A stretch of DNA of 64,000 nucleotides from JAZKID01 sp965247525. GTDB lineage: Bacteria > Pseudomonadota > Alphaproteobacteria > Rhizobiales > UBA4765. This document shows, piece by piece, positions 7,881-16,440 of this stretch. Location of the stretch: the NCBI GenBank assembly GCA_965247525.1, contig OZ252015.1, positions 434,001-498,000 on the forward strand, written 5' to 3'. A model generated the notes under the pieces. The model was not told where the DNA came from. It saw only the letters and a program-made list of their open reading frames with translations, and made no database searches. Numbering within the stretch: position 1 is the stretch's first letter; every line of letters begins with the position of its first letter. A program made the translations under genes and the position numbers.

Positions 7881-9527
7881 ATGAACCTCGCCGAATTTGC
7901 ACTCGCTTTTGTCGAGGGTCTTGCCCTCATTGTCTCGCCTTGCATTCTCCCTGTTCTGCCGCTGATTTTATCATCTTCGATTACGGGTGGCAAAGCCCGC
8001 CCGTTTGGCGTGATCGCAGGCTTTATTCTGGCTTTCACGGCTTTTGCATTGCTGTCGCGTGAGCTGGTCAGTCTTTTTCATATCGATCTCGACATTATCA
8101 AAAACGTCTCATTGGTTTTGCTTGCTTTGTTCGGGCTTGTCCTGCTGTCAAAAACCCTTTCCGATAAATTTGCGGCCGCAACCCAAGGCTTTGCCAATAC
8201 TGGCGCGAGGCTGTCACAAACCAATGGTGGCGGTTTTTTAAGCGGTATCGCTATTGGCGGATTGATCGGACTTGTCTGGACGCCTTGCGCTGGCCCTATC
8301 TTGGCAGCTGTGCTGGTTCAGGTCATTCGTCAGGAAAATGATACCGCGGGTATTGTTCTTCTGCTCTGCTTTGCACTTGGCGTGGGTGTTCCCATGCTTG
8401 CAATCGCGCTGACCGGACGTAAGCTTGTGGCAAAGCTGGGTTTCCTCGCGCGTCACGCGGATAATGTGCGCCGCGGATTTGGTGTTCTCATCCTGATTGC
8501 GGTTGCTTTCATCTATTCAGGCATTGATCCGCAATCCCTTTTCACGCGCAGCGACAGTGCTTCAAATACAAGCGGAAATACGTTGCGCGATGGGATCGCA
8601 GTGCCTTATGCGGCGCCCGATTTCAAAAACATCACAGCCTGGATCAACTCCCCGCCGTTGACGATGGGCGCTTTGAAAGGAAAAGTCGTTCTTGTCGATT
8701 TTTGGACGTACTCATGCATTAACTGCCTGCGCACACTGCCAATCATTACAGAATGGGACAAAAAATACCGTGACGCTGGTCTTGTCATCGTCGGTGTTCA
8801 TTCGCCTGAATTTGAATTCGAAAAAAACAAAGACAATGTGCAGGCGTCCGTCCTCAAAAACCATATTCGCTACCCTGTTGCGCTTGATAACGCGCTGGAT
8901 ACATTTACGACGTTCAAAAACCAGTTCTGGCCCGCGCATTATCTCATCAATAAGCAAGGGCAAGTGGTTTACACGCATTTCGGTGAAGGCGAGTATGCGA
9001 AAACAGAAAATAACATTCGCTATTTGCTCGGACTTGGTGAAACCAGCGAGACCGTCAAAGACCAAAATGTCTCATCCGATGACCAGACCCCAGAAACCTA
9101 TCTTGGCTATGGCCGCGCCGAAAATTTTGCCAACGGCACGGGCATGGCCACCGATGCCACAACCACATATTCGTTTCCCGGTAAAATGGCCGATAATGTC
9201 TGGGCGCTTGACGGCAAATGGCGTGTTGAAAGCCAGCATATTACCTCACAGGCTGCAGGTGCCGCGCTGAAACTCAATTTTAAGGCCGGCAAGGTTTTTC
9301 TGGTTCTTGGAACGCCCGACGGCACGCCTATAAATGCAAAAATCATGCTGAACGGCAAGCCGATTAGCGCAGATCAAGCGGGATCCGATATCAAAAACGG
9401 TCAATTGAGTGTTGCACAGCACCGCCTTTATGACATCGTGAAATTTGCTGAACCGCAAAGCGGCGTTCTTGAGATTACAGCCGAGAAGCCGGGTCTGGAG
9501 GCCTATGCTTTCACCTTTGGCAGGTAA
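7881..9527 (+). CDS. dipZ: DipZ-like CcdA–thioredoxin fusion protein
   Basis: A transmembrane thiol electron carrier. Residues 1-215 form a CcdA/DsbD-beta membrane domain with its two redox Cys in SPCILPVLP (C21) and VWTPCAGPI (C136). Residues about 230-380 form a periplasmic thioredoxin/TlpA-like domain with WTYSCINCLRTLP (C279, C282). The last about 160 residues form a beta-rich C-terminal domain like that of mycobacterial DipZ. The protein would carry electrons from cytoplasmic thioredoxin across the membrane. Being directly downstream of an exported msrB, it most likely regenerates MsrB; cytochrome c maturation is an alternative. The start at 7881 has the upstream AAGGATCTGAC as ribosome binding site. 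Confidence 0.9.
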   Translation: MNLAEFALAFVEGLALIVSPCILPVLPLILSSSITGGKARPFGVIAGFILAFTAFALLSRELVSLFHIDLDIIKNVSLVLLALFGLVLLSKTLSDKFAAATQGFANTGARLSQTNGGGFLSGIAIGGLIGLVWTPCAGPILAAVLVQVIRQENDTAGIVLLLCFALGVGVPMLAIALTGRKLVAKLGFLARHADNVRRGFGVLILIAVAFIYSGIDPQSLFTRSDSASNTSGNTLRDGIAVPYAAPDFKNITAWINSPPLTMGALKGKVVLVDFWTYSCINCLRTLPIITEWDKKYRDAGLVIVGVHSPEFEFEKNKDNVQASVLKNHIRYPVALDNALDTFTTFKNQFWPAHYLINKQGQVVYTHFGEGEYAKTENNIRYLLGLGETSETVKDQNVSSDDQTPETYLGYGRAENFANGTGMATDATTTYSFPGKMADNVWALDGKWRVESQHITSQAAGAALKLNFKAGKVFLVLGTPDGTPINAKIMLNGKPISADQAGSDIKNGQLSVAQHRLYDIVKFAEPQSGVLEITAEKPGLEAYAFTFGR

Positions 9528-9580
9528 AAAGCGCTATCTCGGCTGTTTTGAAACTTTTGCACCAATCCCGCATTGTAAAA

Positions 9581-9805
9581 ATGATGCAATGGATTACTGC
9601 AAAATCAGATGCCATACGCGCGTATTCTTATGATGTGCGCGACAAGAACCTTCGTGTCCGCTTTCGTAGCGGTCAAATTTATGATTACAGCGACGTTCCA
9701 GTTCGGCTTTTTGCGCAGTTTGTAACCGCAGATGCTCAAGGCGCTTTTTTGAACACGCACATCAAGCCAAGTCACGATTTTAAGCCTGTCAAAACAAAAG
9801 CTTGA
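9581..9805 (+). CDS. KTSC-domain small protein
   Basis: About 74 residues matching the KTSC domain, a small fold associated with RNA or nucleotide-related proteins but of unknown function. The signature features are the tail of the domain: 'LRVRFRSGQIYDYSDVP', then an aromatic 'LFAQFVTADAQGAFLNTHIK'. I chose the ATG at 9581 (or the adjacent one at 9584); a TTG 33 bases upstream would extend it without adding recognisable sequence. No good Shine-Dalgarno is visible. It follows the dipZ-like gene by about 50 bases and may be transcribed with it. Function is unknown. Confidence 0.8.
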   Translation: MMQWITAKSDAIRAYSYDVRDKNLRVRFRSGQIYDYSDVPVRLFAQFVTADAQGAFLNTHIKPSHDFKPVKTKA

Positions 9806-9871
9806 AATTTCCACACTTACTTAAGGAAACTGGGCACTGCGTAGTCATCCCTACACTCCCATCAGCAAAAA

Positions 9872-12661
9872 ATGGGTTATGATGCCTCCATGAATAGAAT
9901 CAAGCTATTTGCACTTCCCATACTTATTTTTACGATCCTCTCGCTTGGCTCGTTCAACATATATTTAGCCTTACGTAAACAGGATCAGCATTACATTGGC
10001 GCGCTCATTGATGAAGAGGGCAATAAGGCGCGGGTGATTATCAAGTCTCTTTGCGAACAGAAGATCGCTGCAATTACTCGAATGGCACGGCGTTGGGAAG
10101 CGGCTGCAGGGACACCCGAGAAACTCTGGAGAGCCGATGCAGCCATTTTGATCAGGGACATGCCCGATTTAAAAACACTTGAATGGGTTGATTCAAACTT
10201 TTACGTGCGTTGGTCTGAACCAGTTGTCGGCAATGAGAAAGCTATCGGGCTTGATATTCGCGCTGACCCCAAACGCCGCGAGCTTGTTGAGACATCCTCA
10301 CAGACATTTGCAACGACCTTAACACCGCCGCTTGACCTTGTTCAGGGATACAAAGGGTTCGTTGCCTATGAGCCGTTGCAGGTCAATGGCCGTTTTGATG
10401 GATTTATCGCTGGTCTTTTTACGATCGTCGACCTTATGGGCCCGACATTCGAAAAAGAGGTTGGCATTAATTATCTTACGACAATTATTTTTGGTGGGGA
10501 ACGATTTGTTGAAGCAAAAAAAACATCGCCTCTGGCGCTGGGATGGCAAGTTGAAAAATCTTTTACTCTCTACGATCAGCCTTGGAAAATACGCCTAGAG
10601 CCGACGAGCGATTACATAAATTCAAAAATGAGCAATACTCCTTTGTTCGCGCTGATAGCGGGCCTGGTTATTTCTTTATTGTCGGCCGCATCGGCCTGGC
10701 TTGTCTCAGTTTCGAGAATTCGTGCAAACGAATTGCAAAAAACAACCGAATTTATACGCGAAAAAACCAAAGAACTTGCCATTAGTGAAGGCCGTTATGA
10801 TCTTGTTGTTCGCGGTATGAGTGTAGGTCTCTGGGATTGGGATCTAAAAACAGATACGCTGTATTGGTCAGAAAAATTCAACAATATGCTCGGAATTACA
10901 GACCCTGATTTTAAACCTACTTATGAGTTCTTCTCAGAACTCGTGCATCCTGCAGATATTGGCCCTACAGAGACAATGCTCAAAGAGCATATGCAGAAAA
11001 AAGGGCCCTACAACATCGAATATCGCATAAAAAGAAAAGATGGAATTTATGTTTGGGTTCATGCAGCAGGCCAAGCACAATGGGATGATGAGGGTAAGCT
11101 TGTTCGTATTGCTGGTTCCGTTGTTGATGTGACTGCCCGCAAAATTGCAGAACAGCAAAAACAGGAACAAATGGAGCAGACGGAGAGCATCGCCGGCATG
11201 CTTGAAGAATCCATCAATGAGATTTACATCGTCGACGCCGAAAGCCTGCATTTCGTGCAGGTGAACCGCGGCGCCCGTAACAATCTTGGATACAGTCTTA
11301 ATGAGCTTCAAGACATGACGCCGGCCGATATCAAGCCGGAATTCACGCTTGAACTGTTTCGGAACAAAGTCGACGTTTTGCGCACCTCGCAGCTTGGTAA
11401 AATCACTTTCAATGCGCAACACAGGCGAAAAAATGGTACTTTTTATGATGTTGAAGTGCATATGCAGATGGCGAAATATGCCGGGCGCGATGTTATTTTT
11501 CAGATTATTCTCGACATTACCGAACGCAAAGAAATGGAACGCATTAAGAGCGAATTCATCTCAACAGTCAGTCATGAGTTGCGGACGCCGCTTACATCGA
11601 TCAGGGGTTCTCTTGGCCTGATGGTTGGCACAATGTCGGAGGCTTTTCCGGACAAAGCAAAACGCTTGATCGACATTGCCCATAAGAATAGCGAACGTCT
11701 TATCCTGCTTATTAACGATATGCTTGATATCGAAAAAATCGCTTCCGGCCAGATGCGCTTTGATATGAAAGACGAAAATCTTGCCGCACTGATCGATCAG
11801 GCTGTAGAAACAAATCAGCCTTACGCAGAGCGCTTAACTGTCAAAATCGTGATAGATCCAGTTCCTGCAGATTTAGTCATTCGAGTTGATCAGCAGAGGT
11901 TGCTGCAAATTTTGGCAAATCTTCTCTCAAACGCAGCAAAGTTTTCCAATCCAGGTGAAATTGTGACTGTGCGCGCTGAAGTAAATAATGCCATGGCACG
12001 TATTTGCGTCGACGATACAGGCCAAGGCATTGCTGATGAATTTCGTGACCGCATTTTTACAAAATTTTCACAAGCGGATTCCTCTGCAACCCGCTCGAAA
12101 GGCGGCACAGGCCTTGGTCTCAACATCAGTAAGGAAATTGCTGAATCTATGGGTGGGATGGTCGGCTTCAAAAGCAAACTTGGAAAGGGCAGTACGTTTT
12201 GGGTCGAGTTTCCGTTGATGAAAACATTAGTGACCCCATCGCCACAAAATAGCGACCTGCCGCTTTTGCTTCATGTCGAGGATGACAATGATCTGAGCAC
12301 GATGCTTGCAACAGCACTTCACGGCAAAGCAGACGTTATTACATCAACAACTTTAAAACAGGCCGAGCGTTTAATCGACACTATTGATTTCAGCATGGTT
12401 ATTCTTGATATGACCTTGGCAGACGGTTCCGGACTGACTTTACTTGATAAAATCGATGCAATCGATGGTATAAAGCCACCGGTTGTGATTTTGTCTGCAG
12501 CTGAAATGCCTCAATCTGTGAGCAGTAAAGTTGCAGCTTCAATGGTTAAATCAAGATTATCGGAAACGCGTATCGTTGAGACAATCCTGGAAATGCTTCC
12601 GAAAACAGCCCCAATGAAAGCCCCAAATGAGCAAAACATTAAAACACGTTCTGTGCGTTGA
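9872..12661 (+). CDS. Hybrid sensor histidine kinase (PAS-PAS-HisKA-HATPase-REC)
   Basis: A membrane sensor of 929 residues. An N-terminal TM (about 10-30) and a second TM (about 250-272) flank a periplasmic sensory region of about 210 residues that looks CHASE-like. Two PAS domains follow (about 300-420 and 435-550). The kinase core has the H-box KSEFISTVSHELRTPL with phospho-acceptor His568, an N-box NLLSNAAKFS, G1 DTGQGI and G2 GGTGLGLNIS. The C-terminal receiver domain has its acidic pair in VEDDND and phospho-acceptor Asp846 in VILDMTLADGSG. A start seven residues downstream (ATG at 9890) is equally possible. The gene end overlaps the next gene, a stand-alone receiver, by 35 bases, so the two probably form one phosphorelay. 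The signal is not evident. Confidence 0.92.
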   Translation: MGYDASMNRIKLFALPILIFTILSLGSFNIYLALRKQDQHYIGALIDEEGNKARVIIKSLCEQKIAAITRMARRWEAAAGTPEKLWRADAAILIRDMPDLKTLEWVDSNFYVRWSEPVVGNEKAIGLDIRADPKRRELVETSSQTFATTLTPPLDLVQGYKGFVAYEPLQVNGRFDGFIAGLFTIVDLMGPTFEKEVGINYLTTIIFGGERFVEAKKTSPLALGWQVEKSFTLYDQPWKIRLEPTSDYINSKMSNTPLFALIAGLVISLLSAASAWLVSVSRIRANELQKTTEFIREKTKELAISEGRYDLVVRGMSVGLWDWDLKTDTLYWSEKFNNMLGITDPDFKPTYEFFSELVHPADIGPTETMLKEHMQKKGPYNIEYRIKRKDGIYVWVHAAGQAQWDDEGKLVRIAGSVVDVTARKIAEQQKQEQMEQTESIAGMLEESINEIYIVDAESLHFVQVNRGARNNLGYSLNELQDMTPADIKPEFTLELFRNKVDVLRTSQLGKITFNAQHRRKNGTFYDVEVHMQMAKYAGRDVIFQIILDITERKEMERIKSEFISTVSHELRTPLTSIRGSLGLMVGTMSEAFPDKAKRLIDIAHKNSERLILLINDMLDIEKIASGQMRFDMKDENLAALIDQAVETNQPYAERLTVKIVIDPVPADLVIRVDQQRLLQILANLLSNAAKFSNPGEIVTVRAEVNNAMARICVDDTGQGIADEFRDRIFTKFSQADSSATRSKGGTGLGLNISKEIAESMGGMVGFKSKLGKGSTFWVEFPLMKTLVTPSPQNSDLPLLLHVEDDNDLSTMLATALHGKADVITSTTLKQAERLIDTIDFSMVILDMTLADGSGLTLLDKIDAIDGIKPPVVILSAAEMPQSVSSKVAASMVKSRLSETRIVETILEMLPKTAPMKAPNEQNIKTRSVR

Positions 12662-13019
12662 CGACGATCAGGACATTCTTGACGTTGCACAGCTTTCGCT
12701 GGAAACGGTCGCAGGTCTTCAGGTTACGGCGCTTACAAGCGGCGTTGCTGCTGTTGCCCATGCGGCAACCATTGCCCCTGATTTCATCCTGCTTGATGTC
12801 ATGATGCCTGTTATGGACGGCCCTACGACACTGACAACATTGCGGCAGAACCCTGCTTTGCAGAATACGCCGATTGCATTCATGACAGCGCGCGTCCAGT
12901 CTTCCGAAGTCGAAGAGTATTTTTCAATTGGCGCCAATGGTGTTGTACCAAAACCTTTTGACCCAATGGCGCTTTCTTCGCAAATCGAAGACATCTATAA
13001 TAAATTTCATAAATTTTAG
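12627..13019 (+). CDS. Single-domain response regulator
   Basis: A CheY-like receiver of 130 residues with no output domain. The acidic pocket is VDDDQD (11-16), the phospho-acceptor is Asp57 in FILLDVMMPVMDG, Thr87 lies in FMTAR and the conserved Lys109 in PKPF. The start lies inside the 3' end of the hybrid kinase gene in another frame (35-base overlap), so translation is probably coupled. The kinase is the likely phosphate donor; the partner protein or output is not visible here. Confidence 0.93.
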   Translation: MSKTLKHVLCVDDDQDILDVAQLSLETVAGLQVTALTSGVAAVAHAATIAPDFILLDVMMPVMDGPTTLTTLRQNPALQNTPIAFMTARVQSSEVEEYFSIGANGVVPKPFDPMALSSQIEDIYNKFHKF

Positions 13020-13033
13020 CGCTGTCGAGAGAC

Positions 13034-14644
13034 CTATTCCATCACGGCGGCATGGTCTGGCGCTGCCGATTTTTGTTTTGAAACTTTGAGCAAAATAACC
13101 AAAGGAATCGTCGATAAGACGACCCACATCATCACATGAAAATCGTTGAGGTAAGCGAGTGTGGCAGCCTGCTTGTTTATCTCGCCATCAAGAATGGCAA
13201 GCCCAACACTTTGATTGGGTAAATACATAGGGTTCATATAAGACAACAAAGGTTTTATATTAAAGATTGTAATAGATTCACTCAAATAGGCATGGTTGCG
13301 CTGAATGGATGTACCAAGCAGCGTTGTAACAACCGATACGCCAATCGAACTTCCCAAATTTCTCATTAGGCTGAACACACCTGCCGCCTCTGTTCTTACA
13401 GAAGGTGCAAGTGTGGCATAAGCAATTGTACTTAAGGGCACGAAAATAAACCCTAAACCAAATCCCTGAATAATGCCGGTCCAGATGATAAGACCTTCAG
13501 GCACAAAACTGCTGAATTTTGTCATTTCGAACAAGGAATAAGCTGTCAGCGACAACCCCAGCAGCACCAGAAAGCGCGCATCGACGCGACCTGAAAGGCG
13601 ACCGACAATGATGATTGCCGTGGCAGTTCCAAAACCGCGCGGCGCCATCGCAAGACCGACATCGATAACCGGGTATCCCATCAACGTCTGCATGTAAGGT
13701 GGCAGCAACGCGATCGTGGCCAAAAGAATAATACCGGTAAAAAAAATAAAAACGGACGCCACGACAAATGTGCGATCACGTAAAATTTCCATGCTGAGAA
13801 AAGGATGTTTGGCGTTTTGCGCATGGATCACGTACATCCAAATACTGCCTATAATAACTGCTGCATAAGTTTTAATTTCCGCAGAGGCAAACCAGTCCTC
13901 GCCTTGCCCCCTGTCCAGTAACAATTGCATGCTTGCAATGGCCAAACTGATTGTTACAAAACCAAACTTGTCGAATGGCCGCTCTTGTTTGTCGCTTTCG
14001 GCTAGATAGCTCCAAATACCCCAAAAAGCTAAGATGCCGATCGGCACATTAATGTAGAACACCCATCGCCAATTATAATATTCTGTCAGATAGCCGCCCA
14101 ATGTAGGGCCAAGAATGGGGCCGATCATCACACCAAGCCCCCACAGAGCCATGGCCTGTCCGTGCTTTTCTTTCGGGTTGATGTCGAGCATTATAGCTTG
14201 TGCAATCGGCACCAATGCGGCGCCAAAAACACCTTGAGCCAGCCGGAAAAGAACCATTTGTGAGATAGAGCCGGCCGCACCACAAAGCATGGATGCAATG
14301 GTAAACCCGCCAATTGCGATCAGAAAAACCCGCTTACGGCCAAGCCTTCCCGCAAGCCAACCCGTTGGCAGGGTCATGATTGCAGAGGCGACAATATAAG
14401 ATGTCAAAACCCATGTGACTTGGTCTTGCGTCGCCGAAAGCGAGCCCTGCATGTGTGGTAGCGCGACATTGGCAATTGTTGTATCAAGCACCTGCATAAT
14501 TGTAGCAAGCATCACAGCAACCGTAATGAAGGTTTTGTGCGGTACTTCTTTAAAAGCCGTGCTTGCCGTAGAGAGATTTGCAGCCTGAGCAGTTGCGCTT
14601 GGCGTTACTGCGGCGGCTGCCGCTTTGTCATCTTCGTCACTCAT
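13034..14644 (-). CDS. emrB: DHA2-family MFS multidrug efflux transporter (EmrB-like)
   Basis: Inner-membrane drug:proton antiporter of the 14-TM DHA2 family. The 536-residue sequence starts with about 40 polar residues and then shows TM1 with VLDTTIANVALP, motif A GWLAGRLGRKRVF, and the DHA2 motif 'GLGVMIGPILGPTLGGYL'. The gene begins with the ATGA overlap (4 bases) at the stop of the upstream membrane-fusion protein gene, so the two are translationally coupled. With an outer membrane channel such as TolC they would form a tripartite pump exporting hydrophobic drugs or detergents. The substrate cannot be read from the sequence. Confidence 0.93.
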   Translation of the reverse strand: MSDEDDKAAAAAVTPSATAQAANLSTASTAFKEVPHKTFITVAVMLATIMQVLDTTIANVALPHMQGSLSATQDQVTWVLTSYIVASAIMTLPTGWLAGRLGRKRVFLIAIGGFTIASMLCGAAGSISQMVLFRLAQGVFGAALVPIAQAIMLDINPKEKHGQAMALWGLGVMIGPILGPTLGGYLTEYYNWRWVFYINVPIGILAFWGIWSYLAESDKQERPFDKFGFVTISLAIASMQLLLDRGQGEDWFASAEIKTYAAVIIGSIWMYVIHAQNAKHPFLSMEILRDRTFVVASVFIFFTGIILLATIALLPPYMQTLMGYPVIDVGLAMAPRGFGTATAIIIVGRLSGRVDARFLVLLGLSLTAYSLFEMTKFSSFVPEGLIIWTGIIQGFGLGFIFVPLSTIAYATLAPSVRTEAAGVFSLMRNLGSSIGVSVVTTLLGTSIQRNHAYLSESITIFNIKPLLSYMNPMYLPNQSVGLAILDGEINKQAATLAYLNDFHVMMWVVLSTIPLVILLKVSKQKSAAPDHAAVME

Positions 14645-15714
14645 GGGTTTTGATGAGCAAAACCAAACATGCGCGAGATTCGTCTTGCGCCCGTATCAAT
14701 CGTTACATTCGTACTCATGCCCGCACCAAGCGGCACATTTTTATACGGTTCGCTAAACTCAAGGCGAACCATAATCCGTTGCACAACCTTGACCCAATTA
14801 CCTGTTGCGTTTTGCGCTGGCAGGATTGAAAACTCAGACCCTGTTGCGGGAGTAATGCTTGCGACAGTGACTTCAAAAGAATTTGAGGGAAAAGCATCAA
14901 CGTCAATGTCCGCTTTTTGCCCGGCGCGCACATAAGTGAGATCAGTCTCCTTAAAATTTGCCTCAATCCAAAGATGCGTGTTTGAAACGAGTGCAAACAC
15001 CGGCAAGCCGGCTGCAATATATTCACCAGGATCAAGATTGATATTGGTGACAACGCCATCCTCGGATGCATGAATTTCCGTGCGCTTAAGATCAAGCTCG
15101 GCTTTGGCGCGCGTTGCATCAGCTTCCCGATATTTTGGCAATTTTTCGGGCGCTGTATCAATCTTTCCGCCAAGCTGTGCTTCAAGAGACGTTACGCCCT
15201 GTTCAGCTGACGCAAGCGCCGCAATAGCGGTCTGCTTTTTGTTACGGGCTTGATCAAGCTGCTGAACCGCACCTGCGCCAGCCCTTGCCAATTGCTGCGT
15301 GCGGGTAAATTCCTGTTGTTGAAAAATGATATTGCTTTTCGCGACTTCCACATCAGATTTGCGTTGCTCAAGCGTTGCACGCAACGTTGTAATGTCGGCC
15401 ATAGCCACAGCTCGGGCAGCATCTGCCTGCTCCAGTGCAATAATATATGGCTTGGCATCGATTTTAAAAAGAAGATCGCCCTTATGGACAGGCTGATTGC
15501 TTTTGACCATGACTTCGGCAACGACACCGCTGACCTCTGAAGCCACATTTATTTTTTCGGATTTCAGATAAGCGTCGTCTGTTTCGACATAGCGCTCTCC
15601 GCCAAAATAAAAAATGGCTGCAATTATAACAAGTATGGCAGGACCAAACAAAAGGAGCTGGCGGCGTCCGGGCCTATATCGTGAAAGCACGGACTTTGAA
15701 GAAATGTCAGTCAT
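14641..15714 (-). CDS. emrA: HlyD/EmrA-family membrane fusion protein
   Basis: Periplasmic adaptor of 357 residues that bridges the EmrB-like pump to an outer membrane channel. One TM helix near residues 20-40 (LLLFGPAILVIIAAIFYFGG) is followed by 'YVETDDAYLKSEKINVASEVSGVV', the standard beginning of the EmrA lipoyl half. A long alpha-helical hairpin (about 90-190) and the second half 'TEIHASEDGVVTNINLDPGEYIAAGLPVF' then follow. It is the first gene of a two-gene unit with emrB, overlapping it by 4 bases. No adjacent MarR-type regulator is visible. Confidence 0.93.
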   Translation of the reverse strand: MTDISSKSVLSRYRPGRRQLLLFGPAILVIIAAIFYFGGERYVETDDAYLKSEKINVASEVSGVVAEVMVKSNQPVHKGDLLFKIDAKPYIIALEQADAARAVAMADITTLRATLEQRKSDVEVAKSNIIFQQQEFTRTQQLARAGAGAVQQLDQARNKKQTAIAALASAEQGVTSLEAQLGGKIDTAPEKLPKYREADATRAKAELDLKRTEIHASEDGVVTNINLDPGEYIAAGLPVFALVSNTHLWIEANFKETDLTYVRAGQKADIDVDAFPSNSFEVTVASITPATGSEFSILPAQNATGNWVKVVQRIMVRLEFSEPYKNVPLGAGMSTNVTIDTGARRISRMFGFAHQNP

Positions 15715-15737
15715 AACCTGTTATTTACTCAAAAAAA

Positions 15738-15814
15738 TGGCGAGCCCGGCAGGGCTCGAACCTGCGACCTGCTGCTTAGAAGGCAGCTGCTCTATCCAGC
15801 TGAGCTACGGGCCC
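15738..15814 (-). tRNA. tRNA-Arg (TCT)
   Basis: The minus strand gives acceptor GGGCCCG pairing with CGGGCTC (one G-U), D-arm GCTCAGCTGGATAGAGC, anticodon loop TTCTAAG with TCT, T-arm GGTTCGAGCCC, discriminator G and encoded CCA. Confidence 0.96.
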
Positions 15815-15864
15815 TTTGTGTTTTAATGTCGCTTATCTTTCAACCGCATGCAAGTCTTAACAGT

Positions 15865-16440
15865 TCAAAGCGGATTTGAAGTTGAGGATGTTAAAGGAAC
15901 AGAAAAAACCCGGCCCGTTACACTCATTATTGTTACAATCGCCCTACCGCGCGGTGTTAAAATAATTTTGTTACCGTTGATGATAAGGTTGCCACTAAAA
16001 GTATTTTCATTAAGCCGCTTTTGCAGCATGTTGTGGCCTTTGACATACCCGTCTTGAAAGTCCTGCTCCAATTTTGCTTTCATGATACCGTCTGGATGCT
16101 CAGAAATTGTGCCAAGCAAAAACACAGTAATTGAGCGCTCAAGGGCGAGCGGAATAATAACCTGAAAAGCTATTGCAACAGAAAAAGCGCCAATGCAGAT
16201 ACAAACTTTACGCTCGATCAATAATTTAGAAAAGCAGTAATAAAAAAGAATTACAAGCGTAACAAAACCTGCGATAGTGCTTCCAACAAGTTCAAACGCA
16301 TAGTAATCATGACTTAGAGGTACGAACAACCTTAAAATAAATGCTGAACTTGCAAGAATTATAAAAACTCCAAACGTAAGCAGAGCTAATTCACAAAAAA
16401 TAGTCCAGCTTGTTTTTTTTAATTTTTGCATGCGATCCAT
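15865..16440 (-). CDS. Small multi-pass membrane protein, function unknown
   Basis: A 191-residue protein with about three to four hydrophobic segments in the first 130 residues (for example FCELALLTFGVFIILASSAF). A soluble C-terminal part of about 60 residues (EQDFQDGYVKGHNMLQKRLN, then a beta-rich tail) follows. I do not recognise a family. The start overlaps the end of the upstream large membrane gene by 22 bases, so the two are probably co-expressed and may work together. Codon use is more A/T-rich than in the core genes around. Confidence 0.75.
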   Translation of the reverse strand: MDRMQKLKKTSWTIFCELALLTFGVFIILASSAFILRLFVPLSHDYYAFELVGSTIAGFVTLVILFYYCFSKLLIERKVCICIGAFSVAIAFQVIIPLALERSITVFLLGTISEHPDGIMKAKLEQDFQDGYVKGHNMLQKRLNENTFSGNLIINGNKIILTPRGRAIVTIMSVTGRVFSVPLTSSTSNPL

